DNA of 64,000 bases, taken from Rhodonellum sp041748555. GTDB taxonomy: Bacteria > Bacteroidota > Bacteroidia > Cytophagales > Cyclobacteriaceae. The notes under the pieces were generated by a model that worked only from the letters and a program-made list of their open reading frames with translations, did not search any database and was not told where the DNA came from. How positions within the stretch are numbered: position 1 is the stretch's first letter; every line of letters begins with the position of its first letter. Below are positions 1 to 9,647 of this stretch, in pieces. The stretch is from positions 1 to 64,000 of the forward strand of contig JBGTDA010000034.1 in assembly GCA_041748555.1 (NCBI GenBank), written 5' to 3'. The translations under genes were made by a program, and so were the position numbers.

Positions 1-420
1 GGCAATGACCAGTATGGCTACAAAATCCAAAAGGTAGAGCAACCAACCCACCAGATAAAACCGGAATATTAAATCCTGAAAAACGATTCTTGTGAAATTT
101 TCGGGATCATGGGAAACCGCATTCAGAATTGCGGCAGCCAACATCAACATCAGCAGGCTCAGAAAAAAGAATATCGGTCTTACATAGCTATCGTAGCGGC
201 TAATCGCCTTTTTCTCAGGTGCGGGCAGATTCGTCTTCACTACCATATCGCGAAGTCTTTTTTCTTCAAGCAATACCGGATATTCGACCACCATTTTTTT
301 TAATGGCGAAAGCTCATCGGTTCTTACAAGAATTTTTTCCACCTGCTGTAAAACATAGGGATTGTCACAGGAACTTAATGTGGCAGCCAACCTACTTTTA
401 CGTGTTTCAATATCCATCAT
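1..420 (-). CDS. Partial membrane protein, unknown function (3' end off window)
   Basis: An open frame of 140 codons starts at the tandem ATG codons at 418-420 and 415-417 and runs off the left edge without a stop. The first ~85 residues are soluble and charged; two hydrophobic stretches follow, roughly residues 84-100 (FFFLSLLMLMLAAAIL) and 119-140 (FRFYLVGWLLYLLDFVAILV), so this looks like a membrane protein with a cytoplasmic N-terminal part. No family is recognised. The start is supported because the frame is open throughout on this strand, while overlapping plus-strand frames are short and lack family resemblance. Only the N-terminal part is visible, so function cannot be given. Confidence 0.6.
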   Translation of the reverse strand, partial: MMDIETRKSRLAATLSSCDNPYVLQQVEKILVRTDELSPLKKMVVEYPVLLEEKRLRDMVVKTNLPAPEKKAISRYDSYVRPIFFFLSLLMLMLAAAILNAVSHDPENFTRIVFQDLIFRFYLVGWLLYLLDFVAILVIA

Positions 421-723
421 CAACAAAAGAAATCTTATTCAGGGACAAATATATGAAATTGGGAATTGGGGTGTTGTCAAAGTGGGGGATTGTCGAAGTG
501 TCGAACTGTTGAATTGGGGAAATGATGGATGGATGAGGTTGGATTTTCGGAAAATCATTGGAGGGTTGTTTAAATGAAATATTGACCACTCCATTACAAA
601 TCCCCCGGAAATTCATCAAAGAAATAATATATTGTGCTCAAATTGTATAAACAAAGAATTGGTGTGTAATACCAAAGTCTTCCCTTTAATCCTTGGCAAT
701 CTACTTATCTCAGCAATAAACCT
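421..723. other. Intergenic region with dispersed repeat
   Basis: No gene was found here. The stretch at about 491-518 carries a copy of the TTGTCGAACTGTTGAATTG-type dispersed repeat also seen near 5.9 kb and in a looser form near 57.6 kb. The rest presumably holds the divergent promoters of the flanking genes, but no clear promoter motif was made out. Confidence 0.5.
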
Positions 724-3162
724 ATGAACCTATTATTCACTTGCCGTAAATGCCTGTTGACAGGCATTTTACTTCTTTTTTCCATTACCCAATCCTTCAC
801 TTTTGCGCAGCAGAACAGCGGCAAAGGAAAAGTGATCGGAAGTATCCTTGATGCGGCTTCAGGTCAACCCCTCCCCTTCGCTACCATCAGTATTTATGAT
901 CTTCAGGACGAGTTGATTGAAGGTAACATTACAGATGACGAAGGGTCGTTTTCCATTGAAGTTCCTTTTGGCAGCTATTATGGATTGGTGGAATTTATGG
1001 GTTATGATGCCCTTAAAACGGCTGAACTCCAATTATCAAGAGACAATAACACACTTGATTTGAAAGAAGTCAGGCTAACTGCCACCACGAGCAATCTGGA
1101 TGAGGTGGTGGTGCAGGGTGAGAAAACCTTGATGGAGCTGTCGCTGGACAAAAGGATATTCAACGTAGGGAAAGATCTGGCCAATGCAGGCGGTACCGCT
1201 TCCGACATCCTGATGAATCTTCCCTCCGTTTCGGTGGATCCGGAAGGAAACGTTCAGCTTAGAGGTTCCGCCAATGTCCGGATTCTTGTGGATGGAAAAC
1301 CCTCAGGTCTGGTCAGCTTCAAAGGCAGCAGTGGATTGCGGCAATTACCCGCCAGCATGGTGGAGAGGGTGGAAATCATCACCAATCCCTCAGCAAGATA
1401 TGAGGCGGAAGGAATGGCCGGTGTCATCAATATCATTCTCAAAAAAGAAAACAATCAGGGCTTCAACGGTTCATTTGAGGTGATTGCAGGACATCCGGTA
1501 AATCTGGGGCTGGCCGCCAACCTGAATTACAGACACAAAAAAATCAACTGGTTTATCAATTATGGCATTGCCCACAGACGGGTTCAGCGGGAAGGCACTT
1601 TGTACCAGGAGACTTATGCGCCTGATGCCACATTTATTTCTGATCAGAGCACCACGGGTGAGGTTAGAAGCCTCAACAACAATATCCGTGGGGGTTTGGA
1701 TTATTATTTCAATGAAAACAGCGTTTTGACTGCCTCTTATATGTTGAGAAGAAGTGATGCGCATAGGATTACTGACATTCGGTATGATGATTATTATTCA
1801 AATTTAAATCAGCTGGACAGCTACACCCTGAGAAGACAGGATGAAACCGAAGCCGAGCCCAATTCGGAATACATCATCAGCTACAAAAGAAACTTTGAGC
1901 AAAAGGGCCATGAATTAATCACTGCGTTTACCTATCTGGATTATTGGGAAAATTCCGATCAGGTTTTTACCCAGTCCACCTATAAACCTGACGGAACAGA
2001 GGAGCCTTCAAAAGCCCTTGTTCAGACTTCATTGAATGATGAGTTCGAAAAACAATATTTGTTGCAGGTGGACTATACCAAACCGATAGGCAGTGAAGGG
2101 AAATTCGAGACCGGGTTGAGAACGAGTTTCAGGGATATGGAAAATGATTTTGTTGTGAAGGAAAGGAACAGTGAGGGTGAGTTTGAGGCGCTTCCCGGAT
2201 TGGACAACATATTTTTATATGAAGAAAACATCCAGGCGGTTTATGGTATTTTGGGTAACAAGACCAATAAGCTGAGTTACCAGGCCGGCCTTCGGGCCGA
2301 GTGGACCAATGTGACCACCACGCTGGTGAAAACCAATGAAGTTAATCCCAGGAATTACGCCAACCTGTTTCCCAGTGCCCACCTCACCTATAATGTTTCA
2401 ACTGATGATGCATTTCAGCTGAGTTACAGCAGAAGAATCAGAAGACCTTTTTACAACGACCTGAGTCCGTATGTAACCTTCTCGGATGCACGGAATTATT
2501 TCAGTGGCAATCCAGATCTCGAACCTGAATTCACAAATGCCTATGAGTTGGGCCACATCAAGTATTTTGATCAGGGTTCGGTTTTTTCTACGGTTTATTA
2601 CAGAAGTACCAAGGATAAAATTGACAGGATAAGGACGGTTGATGATCAGGGGAATGCATCAACCATTGCCCAAAACCTGCTTTCCGAACAATCTTTCGGG
2701 GTTGAATTTACCACCGACTATTCTCCGTTTGAATGGTGGAAGCTTAACCTGAACTTTAACTTTTTCTATGCCGATATTGACGGTAGTAATATCCTTGATT
2801 CCTATCAGGCGACAACTTATACCTGGTTTGCAAGACAATCATCAAGGTTTACACTGGCCAATGGGCTGGATATACAGGTGAGGGCCAATTATGAAGCTCC
2901 CCAAAAAACTGCACAGGGGGTTAGAAAAGGAATATTTTTCACGGATCTTTCTGCAAGTAAGGATATCATAAAAGGACGGGGCACGCTGATTCTGAATGTG
3001 ATGGATGTGTTCAACAGCAGAAGAAACCGATACACCATAGAAGGAGAAAACTTTATCACCCGGGGGAATTTCCTAAATGTCCGACGGCAGATCAATTTAA
3101 CCCTCAGCTACCGGATCAAACAATCCAAGACTGCGAAGGCGGATATTTTGGAGGAAAATTAG
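724..3162 (+). CDS. TonB-dependent receptor-like outer-membrane beta-barrel protein
   Basis: 812 residues. A signal peptide covers about residues 1-28 (hydrophobic core LLTGILLLFSITQSF, then FAQ). Residues ~37-120 are a carboxypeptidase-D regulatory-like domain (VIGSILDAASGQPLPFATI), residues ~135-245 a plug domain with the typical text ILMNLPSVSVDPEGNVQLRG and GMAGVINIILKK, and the remainder is a beta-barrel of the OMP_b-brl_3 type. Such proteins sit in the outer membrane and are thought to bind or import substrates with TonB energy; the substrate is unknown. The next gene downstream is also a predicted outer-membrane barrel, 105 bp away on the same strand, so co-transcription is possible. 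No SusD partner is present, which argues against a classic polysaccharide utilisation locus. Confidence 0.9.
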   Translation: MNLLFTCRKCLLTGILLLFSITQSFTFAQQNSGKGKVIGSILDAASGQPLPFATISIYDLQDELIEGNITDDEGSFSIEVPFGSYYGLVEFMGYDALKTAELQLSRDNNTLDLKEVRLTATTSNLDEVVVQGEKTLMELSLDKRIFNVGKDLANAGGTASDILMNLPSVSVDPEGNVQLRGSANVRILVDGKPSGLVSFKGSSGLRQLPASMVERVEIITNPSARYEAEGMAGVINIILKKENNQGFNGSFEVIAGHPVNLGLAANLNYRHKKINWFINYGIAHRRVQREGTLYQETYAPDATFISDQSTTGEVRSLNNNIRGGLDYYFNENSVLTASYMLRRSDAHRITDIRYDDYYSNLNQLDSYTLRRQDETEAEPNSEYIISYKRNFEQKGHELITAFTYLDYWENSDQVFTQSTYKPDGTEEPSKALVQTSLNDEFEKQYLLQVDYTKPIGSEGKFETGLRTSFRDMENDFVVKERNSEGEFEALPGLDNIFLYEENIQAVYGILGNKTNKLSYQAGLRAEWTNVTTTLVKTNEVNPRNYANLFPSAHLTYNVSTDDAFQLSYSRRIRRPFYNDLSPYVTFSDARNYFSGNPDLEPEFTNAYELGHIKYFDQGSVFSTVYYRSTKDKIDRIRTVDDQGNASTIAQNLLSEQSFGVEFTTDYSPFEWWKLNLNFNFFYADIDGSNILDSYQATTYTWFARQSSRFTLANGLDIQVRANYEAPQKTAQGVRKGIFFTDLSASKDIIKGRGTLILNVMDVFNSRRNRYTIEGENFITRGNFLNVRRQINLTLSYRIKQSKTAKADILEEN

Positions 3163-3267
3163 CGAGGGAGTAAACGGTAGATGGTAGAGAAGTAGATTTG
3201 TAGATACTTCATTATTCATCATTCACTATTCATCGTTCATAATTGTTGGTTTGGGAAATATATTTAA

Positions 3268-5445
3268 ATGAAGAAAATTACATTACTGATATTGCTTATT
3301 TTGGGAATTGTAGGGACAAACTTTGGCCAAAAAATCAATGCCGGTTATCAGCTTCCGATTACTAGAGCCAGTTCACCTATTACCATTGACGGAATTTTGG
3401 ATGAGCAGGCCTGGCTGGAGGCGGCGGTTGCCACTGATTTTTATATGATCACACCGATGGATACCAGCTATGCCCGTGTAAAAACAGATGTAAGAATGGC
3501 CTATGATGCTGAAAACCTTTACCTGATAGTAGTCAACCATCATGCTTTGCCGGGACCTTATATGGTTGAATCCCTGCGCCGGGATTTCAACTTTGGCAAA
3601 AACGATAATTTTCTGCTCTTTATGGATCCCTTCGATGACCAGACAAACGGCTTTTCTTTTGGGGCCAATGCTGCAGGCGCCCAATGGGATGGCATCATGT
3701 ATGAGGGTGGTAAAGTAGATCTCAGCTGGGACAACAAATGGGTTTCTGCTGTGAAAAACTATGAGGACAAATGGGTATTTGAAGCTGCGATACCTTTTAA
3801 ATCCATCCGGTATAAAAAAGGCATCACCGAATGGGGTATCAACTTCAGTCGCATGGATCTGAAAACCACCGAAAAGTCGGGCTGGGCGCCTGTCCCCCGA
3901 CAGTTTCCCTCAGCTTCCCTGGCTTATACCGGTACTTTGGTTTGGGATGTTCCTCCCCCGCAGACAGGGGCCAATATATCACTTATTCCCTACGCTTTGG
4001 GGGGAATGACGAATGATTTTTCAAAGGAAGGCAAGGCTCAATACAGAAGAGAGGTGGGCATGGATGCCAAAATTGCCTTAAGCTCCTCGCTGAATCTGGA
4101 CCTGACTGTGAATCCGGATTTTTCCCAGGTGGAAGTGGACAGGCAGGTGACAAACCTGGACAGGTTTGAATTGTTCTTTCCGGAAAGGAGGCAGTTCTTT
4201 CTTGAAAACGGTGATCTATTTGCAAATTTCGGATACGAAAATCTGAGACCGTTTTTTTCCAGAAGGATAGGCCTTGATGCACCTATAAATTTCGGAGCAA
4301 GGCTCAGTGGCAAAATCAACAAGGATTGGCGGATCGGTGCCATGAATATGCAGACCGGCGCAGTGGATGAAAACGGGCTTCCCTCCCAGAACTTTACCGT
4401 GATGGCCTTGCAACGAAGAGTCTTCTCCCGATCCAATATCGGAGCCATTTTCGTCAACAGACAATCCATGAACTACAGTCCGAATCTGAACGGGGAAAAC
4501 CGTATCTATTCCCAATATAACCGAAATGCAGGATTGGAATATAACCTTGCCTCCTCAAACAATCTTTGGACGGGTAAGGCCTTGTTGCTGAAATCATTCA
4601 GTCCCCATGAAAATGGAAAAGGAGTTGTTCACGCAGCAAATTTAAGATATTCGAGCGGCAACCTCACCTGGAACTGGCAGCATGAATACGTTTCAAAAGA
4701 TTACACCGCAGAAGTCGGATATGTCCCCAGGAACGGATATTACAAAATCAACCCCAGCATCGGCTATCTGTTTTTCCCGAAAAGCAAGCATATCCTCAGC
4801 CATGGACCCGCATTCAACAATACGTTTTTTTTCAATGAAGCTTTCCAACAAACCGATCAAACCAGCTATCTGGCTTACCAAGTAAGATTCAGAAGCCAAA
4901 GTAATCTTGCAGCCTGGGTCGCGTATGATTACGTGCAGCTTCAGCGTCCTTTTGACCCGACCAACTTCAGTGGAGAAGTTTTGGAAACCGGAACAGAGCA
5001 CCGCTGGAGATCCTTTGGCACAGAATTCTTTTCAAAACCTCAAAGCATCTTCACCTATGCCATCAGCACGAGGATTGGCGGGTACTACGCAGAAGGTGAC
5101 CGATATAATGTGGCAGCAGAAATGGGCTACAGGTTCCAACCCTATTTTAGCATTAACCTGACGGCCAATTACAATGAAATACATTTACCCCAACCTTGGG
5201 GGAAAAACACCTTCCTGTTGGTCGGTCCGAGAATAGATCTCACCATGACAAACAAGGTGTTTTTCACAGCCTTTGTCCAGTACAACGAGCAGATCAACAA
5301 CATCAACCTGAATACCCGATTCCAATGGAGATTTAAACCTGCTTCGGATATTTTTCTGGTATATACCGACAATTATCTCCCTGCACCTTTTTATGTTAAA
5401 AACAGGCAGTTGGCCTTGAAATTCACTTATTGGTGGGGTATTTAA
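3268..5445 (+). CDS. CBM9-like / DUF5916 outer-membrane protein
   Basis: 725 residues. The signal peptide is residues 1-20 (MKKITLLILLILGIVGTNFG). Residues ~30-225 match the carbohydrate-binding family 9-like fold (ITIDGILDEQAWLEA, MAYDAENLYL), and the remainder is a DUF5916 barrel with the hallmark ERRQFFLENGDLF followed by FFSRRIG. The family is common in Bacteroidota and its substrate is not established; an outer-membrane role in binding or hydrolysis is inferred. The ATG at 3268 places the signal peptide at the very N-terminus. The gene follows the barrel receptor with a short, repeat-bearing spacer rich in ATTCATNATTCA units. Confidence 0.88.
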   Translation: MKKITLLILLILGIVGTNFGQKINAGYQLPITRASSPITIDGILDEQAWLEAAVATDFYMITPMDTSYARVKTDVRMAYDAENLYLIVVNHHALPGPYMVESLRRDFNFGKNDNFLLFMDPFDDQTNGFSFGANAAGAQWDGIMYEGGKVDLSWDNKWVSAVKNYEDKWVFEAAIPFKSIRYKKGITEWGINFSRMDLKTTEKSGWAPVPRQFPSASLAYTGTLVWDVPPPQTGANISLIPYALGGMTNDFSKEGKAQYRREVGMDAKIALSSSLNLDLTVNPDFSQVEVDRQVTNLDRFELFFPERRQFFLENGDLFANFGYENLRPFFSRRIGLDAPINFGARLSGKINKDWRIGAMNMQTGAVDENGLPSQNFTVMALQRRVFSRSNIGAIFVNRQSMNYSPNLNGENRIYSQYNRNAGLEYNLASSNNLWTGKALLLKSFSPHENGKGVVHAANLRYSSGNLTWNWQHEYVSKDYTAEVGYVPRNGYYKINPSIGYLFFPKSKHILSHGPAFNNTFFFNEAFQQTDQTSYLAYQVRFRSQSNLAAWVAYDYVQLQRPFDPTNFSGEVLETGTEHRWRSFGTEFFSKPQSIFTYAISTRIGGYYAEGDRYNVAAEMGYRFQPYFSINLTANYNEIHLPQPWGKNTFLLVGPRIDLTMTNKVFFTAFVQYNEQINNINLNTRFQWRFKPASDIFLVYTDNYLPAPFYVKNRQLALKFTYWWGI

Positions 5446-5545
5446 TGAAAAAATGATGGTGGCAACCATGGAAAATCCATAACTTTCGTCTTTATAACCC
5501 AGCTAAAATCCATTCATCTTTAGTATTGTATTAAAACGAAGGAAA

Positions 5546-5878
5546 ATGATCGTATCAACCACCAACAATCTTGAAGGATTCCGGGTAACATCCTATTTGG
5601 GTATAGTCAGCGGAGAAACAATTATTGGAGCCAATGTCTTCAGGGATTTTTTTGCCAGTATCACGGATATTGTAGGCGGAAGATCCGCATCCTATGAACG
5701 GGTCCTTAGAGAAGCAAAAGCTATTGCTCTATCAGAGATGGAAATGCAGGCGAAAGCATTCGGTGCCAATGCTGTAATCGGTATTGACCTGGATTATGAA
5801 ACCATCCGCGATGGCATGCTGATGGTCACTGCCAGTGGCACGGCTGTAAAAGTGGAGAAGATACCTTTGGTGGAGTAA
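5546..5878 (+). CDS. YbjQ/UPF0145 family protein
   Basis: 110 residues, the usual length of the family. The text GIVSGETIIGANVFRDFF near the N-terminus and AFGANAVIGIDLDYE near residue 80 are the family hallmarks. YbjQ-type proteins form a compact alpha/beta fold and are sometimes called heavy-metal-binding, but no reaction is established. The gene stands alone, 100 bp after the DUF5916 gene, and is followed by repeats rather than another gene. Confidence 0.88.
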   Translation: MIVSTTNNLEGFRVTSYLGIVSGETIIGANVFRDFFASITDIVGGRSASYERVLREAKAIALSEMEMQAKAFGANAVIGIDLDYETIRDGMLMVTASGTAVKVEKIPLVE

Positions 5879-6120
5879 AATTGTCGAACTGTTGAATTGG
5901 ATTCTTTACCGATTTTTGTAGATGCGCTTCACGCGTGGAAGGTAGATGCGCCATGGCGCGTAGATAAGGGCAGTGGGGAAAAAATTGACGTACTGTTGAA
6001 TTTGTGATTGTCGATTTGATGATTTGATGAACTGGAGAACCGTTGAACTGACTGCTTTTTTGTCTCTAATCCTCCAATATCACTACTCAAATCTCAAATC
6101 TCACTACTCAAATCTCAAAT
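5879..6120. repeat. Intergenic repeat cluster
   Basis: Three kinds of repeat lie here. Positions 5880-5900 and 5981-6050 carry TTGTCGAACTGTTGAATTG-type units. GTAGATGCGC occurs at 5928-5937 and 5942-5951, the second continuing into the perfect palindrome GCGCCATGGCGC (5948-5959). Positions 6080-6100 and 6101-6121 are a perfect 21-bp tandem duplication (unit begins TCACTACTCAAATC). No gene is present. Confidence 0.7.
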
Positions 6121-6360
6121 CTAACGCAACAGTTTACGCTCCACATCATCCATATCCGGTTTTTTAAGAACCTCGTTGTTGATCACCACTATCGGACCTG
6201 ATTTGCAAAAGTCCATGCATTTGGTTCTGATGATTTTATATTTTCCTCGGTGGTCTGTGGATCTGATCAGATCTTTTAGTTCGGATTCCAGTTTTTTGCA
6301 ACCTCCTTTTTTACAATCAGAACCACTGCAGACAAAAATGAATTTTCTAAAGGTTGACAT
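6121..6360 (-). CDS. Thioredoxin-fold (2Fe-2S) ferredoxin-like protein
   Basis: 79 residues. Cysteines at positions 11, 16 and 21 (VCSGSDCKKGGC) and the pair C48/C52 (KCMDFCKSGP) fit the (2Fe-2S) ferredoxin family with a thioredoxin-like fold, as in the small NuoE-like shuttle proteins. It is expected to be a soluble electron carrier; its partners are not visible from neighbours. The stop codon overlaps the end of the 21-bp tandem repeat. Which of the N-terminal cysteines ligates iron cannot be decided from sequence alone. Confidence 0.8.
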   Translation of the reverse strand: MSTFRKFIFVCSGSDCKKGGCKKLESELKDLIRSTDHRGKYKIIRTKCMDFCKSGPIVVINNEVLKKPDMDDVERKLLR

Positions 6361-6534
6361 ATATCGGATTTGAAGTCTGTTTATTTCGGATTATATACAT
6401 TTGCTATGCTGCCGTTAGCATTGATTTTCCAAGGAAAACAATTGGAAGTTGGAAGATAGAAGTACCCGATAATCCTGACTCAGGCGAAGGATCTGATGGA
6501 TTTTGACACTCACTTTACCAATGCAGTGCCAAAT

Positions 6535-7788
6535 TTAAAGTCCATGGACAATCTGTAACAACAAACCACACAAATAAGCTCCATAGGTTCCCACCGCATA
6601 TCCCAAAACAGCCATCAAAACCCCGACTGGTGCTAGTGAGGGATGGAAAGCGGATGCGACTATGGGTGCGGAGGCTGCTCCGCCCACATTTGCCTGTGAA
6701 CCCACTGCCACATAGAAAAAAGGTGCTTTGATCAGGAAGGCTACAATCAACATGATCAGAATATGGAAGAACATCCAAAGAATTCCTACCAGGAACAAAA
6801 CCGGGCTATCGAATATTGCCATCAGATCCATCTGCATCCCAATGGTGGCCACCAACACATAGAGAAGCACGGAACCCAGTCTTGATGCACCTGCACCCTC
6901 CAGTTTCCTGGCTCCGGTGAAGGAAAGGATCAATCCACCTGTGGTCGCAATAACAACAATCCAGAAAAATGTTGAATCAAGAGAATACTGCTTCAGCTGA
7001 GGATAATTGGCTCCGATATAAGGGGCAACAATATCAGCGATGAAGTGGGAAAACCCGGTGATACCGAACCCAATGCCCAGTATTTTCATGGTATCGGATA
7101 GATTGGGGATTTTAAGAATTCCCTCCCTGTATTTTTCAACTTTAACCTGCAGCTCGTAAATGGCAGAACTGTCAGCTTTAAAGACCTTGTCAATGACACC
7201 CGGTTTAGCAGCCCAATACAACAAAAAGGCCATCCAGACATTTGCCACCAGGACATCCACGGCAATCATCTGACTGAAAAGTGCCGGACTGGCTCCGAAT
7301 ACTTCCAGCATGGCAGTCTGATTTGCCCCGCCGCCTATCCAGCTGCCTGCGATGGTCGCAAGCCCTCGCCAGACTTCATCAGGTCCCACCCCACCCAATA
7401 TTTCCGGATAAATTGCAGAAATCACAAAAAGAGCCATTGGTCCGCCCAGGATAATCCCCAATGTTCCGGCTAAAAACATGATCAGTGCCTTTGGACCTAA
7501 TTTGAGAATACCCTTAAAATCTATACTCAAAGTAAGCAGTACCAGTGAAGCCGGCAGTAAATAGCGCGAAGCCATAAAGTAAAGTCCCGAAGATTCTCCT
7601 GATATCAGTCCGAAGGAATTGAGCAATGCAGGGATAAAATAACACAGCAAAATGGAGGGGACAACCCTATAAAATTTACTCCAGAAATTCCTTTGGCTGG
7701 CAGAGGTGGCAAAAATCACGGCCAGGACTGTCATTAAAATCCCAAAAACTACGGCATCATTGGTGATCAAGGGGGTGGTTTCTTGCAT
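6535..7788 (-). CDS. DUF819 family membrane protein (putative permease)
   Basis: 417 residues, almost entirely hydrophobic, with about ten membrane segments. The text GGGANQTAMLEV in the middle and VGSQANVGGAASAPIVASAFHP near the C-terminus mark the DUF819 family, which includes the YjcL-type proteins. It is an inner-membrane protein of unknown substrate; a transport role is inferred from the fold. It stands between the ferredoxin and the Nudix gene, all on the minus strand, with gaps too large for tight coupling. Confidence 0.85.
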   Translation of the reverse strand: MQETTPLITNDAVVFGILMTVLAVIFATSASQRNFWSKFYRVVPSILLCYFIPALLNSFGLISGESSGLYFMASRYLLPASLVLLTLSIDFKGILKLGPKALIMFLAGTLGIILGGPMALFVISAIYPEILGGVGPDEVWRGLATIAGSWIGGGANQTAMLEVFGASPALFSQMIAVDVLVANVWMAFLLYWAAKPGVIDKVFKADSSAIYELQVKVEKYREGILKIPNLSDTMKILGIGFGITGFSHFIADIVAPYIGANYPQLKQYSLDSTFFWIVVIATTGGLILSFTGARKLEGAGASRLGSVLLYVLVATIGMQMDLMAIFDSPVLFLVGILWMFFHILIMLIVAFLIKAPFFYVAVGSQANVGGAASAPIVASAFHPSLAPVGVLMAVLGYAVGTYGAYLCGLLLQIVHGL

Positions 7789-7848
7789 TGTCTACTTTTA
7801 ATTTGCTACATAATAATACAAATGCAGGAAAAGCCCAAGATATCACCC

Positions 7849-8481
7849 TCAGGATTTTTCCCAAAGGTACATCAACTCACCCAATATCATGGCTGTTGCT
7901 CCCCACACCACCTCATCATGGATGTCAAAATAAGGAGCTTGTATGCTGAAACCTGCACCTGTTTTCACAGTACCCGATTTACGGATCCGCTGATGGACAA
8001 GATCGTGAACCGGAAAGGAAATGATATCGGCAACTTCAAATGGATCCGGAACAAATGCGGGTTTTTCCCTGACAAACCCGAGATAGGGAGATACCAAAAA
8101 ATTGCTCGGGGGGATATAAAGATCAGACAAGCTTCCCAGGATTTCGACTTTGTTGCTGTCCACACCGATTTCTTCCTCTGCTTCCCGAAGAGCAGTCACC
8201 TTCAGATCAACATCCTCCGGCTCCCATTTTCCTCCAGGAAACGCAATCTGCCCGCTGTGAACTCCCTGATAAACGGGTCTTTTGATAAATGGAACAAATG
8301 TATGGTCTCCTTCGGGATAAAAAAGTATCAATACAGCTCCTTTTTTGAAATCTTCACTGATCTTTCCGGGAAACCTCCGCTCATCCATAGGATAGGGTGC
8401 CATAGTTTCCTGCCCCAATCTACCCGGTAAAGGGGAACGCAATATCAATTGTAATTTTTTGACAACATCATCAAGCTTCAT
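7849..8481 (-). CDS. Nudix hydrolase, CoA-pyrophosphatase-like
   Basis: 210 residues. The Nudix box reads GGKWEPEDVDLKVTALREAE followed by EEIG, in the spacing typical of the NudL/coenzyme A pyrophosphatase branch, preceded by GQIAFPGG. Such enzymes hydrolyse CoA or related pyrophosphates with Mg2+ bound by the REaxEE glutamates. The start at 8481 lies 1 bp after the stop of the upstream lipoprotein gene, so the two are very probably co-translated. Substrate assignment rests on the box spacing and is less certain than the Nudix fold. Confidence 0.88.
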   Translation of the reverse strand: MKLDDVVKKLQLILRSPLPGRLGQETMAPYPMDERRFPGKISEDFKKGAVLILFYPEGDHTFVPFIKRPVYQGVHSGQIAFPGGKWEPEDVDLKVTALREAEEEIGVDSNKVEILGSLSDLYIPPSNFLVSPYLGFVREKPAFVPDPFEVADIISFPVHDLVHQRIRKSGTVKTGAGFSIQAPYFDIHDEVVWGATAMILGELMYLWEKS

Positions 8482-8482
8482 C

Positions 8483-9154
8483 TCAAAAATTAATCTTATC
8501 CAGCTTCTTTTTCAGGTAATCTTCTGTTTTATAAGTATTGGACAATACGGGACTTTCAAAATTCAGGTAGCGGTTTTCTTCGGGAAAAATCAACCAAAGC
8601 ATCGGCCTGACCCCACCCTCTTCTTCAAAATTTCCCGCTACGAGCAGATGATCAGGACTCACCCATACGGCTTCTTCAAATGCTCCGGACGGACCGATAA
8701 ACATCAGACGCTCCCGCATTCCATCCTTTTTAAAAAAAATCACTTCCGAATCGGGGTTGAAATAGGGCTTTCCCTCTTCACTGAAAGCGACTTTATAACT
8801 ATAGAGGTCAACCACTCCCTCTTCTTCCGGATGATATATCAGATATGGATAAAACCTGTTTTCGGGAACAATATAGTTTTCTTCGGGCCATTCTAATTTT
8901 TCGTAGGAAAAACCTCTTATAAAAGTAAAATTATCCGGATTGAATGACGGTTCATTTCTTTTCCAGAAGTTGACCCATTCCGGCAATTGCTGAATTCCGT
9001 TCCGGATAAGTTCCATGTCCTTTTCTTCGGCTGCCAACGCTTTTGGTTCTTCGATTTCCTCTGATTTTTCATTTTCCGAGGTACAGGAAACAGCCAATCC
9101 ACATAGGAAGAGCAGCAATAAGATTCGGTATTTGGAGAAAAACGGAAGATCCAT
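8483..9154 (-). CDS. Lipoprotein, unknown function
   Basis: 223 residues. A type II signal peptide is visible: charged start, hydrophobic LLLLFLCGLA, then the lipobox AVSC with the cysteine at about residue 24, followed by an acidic linker. The mature part is rich in aromatic residues and glutamate and is not recognised. It ends 1 bp before the Nudix gene starts, so it forms an operon with it. It probably sits on the periplasmic or outer face of a membrane. Confidence 0.75.
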   Translation of the reverse strand: MDLPFFSKYRILLLLFLCGLAVSCTSENEKSEEIEEPKALAAEEKDMELIRNGIQQLPEWVNFWKRNEPSFNPDNFTFIRGFSYEKLEWPEENYIVPENRFYPYLIYHPEEEGVVDLYSYKVAFSEEGKPYFNPDSEVIFFKKDGMRERLMFIGPSGAFEEAVWVSPDHLLVAGNFEEEGGVRPMLWLIFPEENRYLNFESPVLSNTYKTEDYLKKKLDKINF

Positions 9155-9647
9155 CTCTTGGATTAGAATTTTTTTTGGATAACGAAGAAAAGCACAAAAA
9201 TCGATGAATAAAAGAAAGATTTTCTAAAGTGGAAATAAAGCTTGAAAAAGGACATATACGTGACGGGATCTAATTGTTGGTCTGAAAGGTAAACAGGTAA
9301 AAATTTTGTTTAATCCCATCATTAATACTTCAAAAACAAAAAAAGGTCCAGGCATTGCCTGAACCTTTTCTATCTCTCAAACCTATTAAACCTATTGTAG
9401 ATATTCAACAAGTGAATAACATGTCCGAAATGTAAAAAATGTTTTTAAAAACTGCAAACAATCGATTGCGAAGATTTTTTAAAATTTTATTTGGGCAATA
9501 AAAACAATCTTTTTTTAAGCTCCTTTTTCCATTCAAAAACTGCTAAATCATTCAAAATTAAACCTTTGCTATCACAAAAAAAAAAATGGTACTTTTGAGC
9601 TTCAGGATAAAAAAAATCAGGATTTATTTTAAGTGAATGTGTAATTC
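9155..9647. other. AT-rich intergenic region
   Basis: No coding sequence was seen on either strand in this ~490-bp divergent spacer. It is very AT-rich, holds the promoters of the lipoprotein and aceK genes, and contains one terminator-like hairpin (9341-9369), described separately. Confidence 0.5.
9341..9369 (-). terminator. Intrinsic terminator-like hairpin
   Basis: The arms AAAAGGTCCAGGCA (9341-9354) and TGCCTGAACCTTTT (9356-9369) pair with one mismatch. Read on the minus strand the hairpin is followed by a T-rich tail. It sits between two divergent gene starts, so it does not end a known gene; it may end a small minus-strand transcript or act as a leader attenuator for the lipoprotein-Nudix operon. 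That role is inference. Confidence 0.5.

Noticed and set aside
7783..8430. 215-codon plus-strand open frame
   Set aside because: It lies antisense to the Nudix hydrolase gene, whose box is clear; the translated text has no family character.
9341..9369. Small RNA ending at the hairpin
   Set aside because: A terminator-like hairpin is present, but no convincing promoter at a fitting distance was found, so no RNA gene is called.
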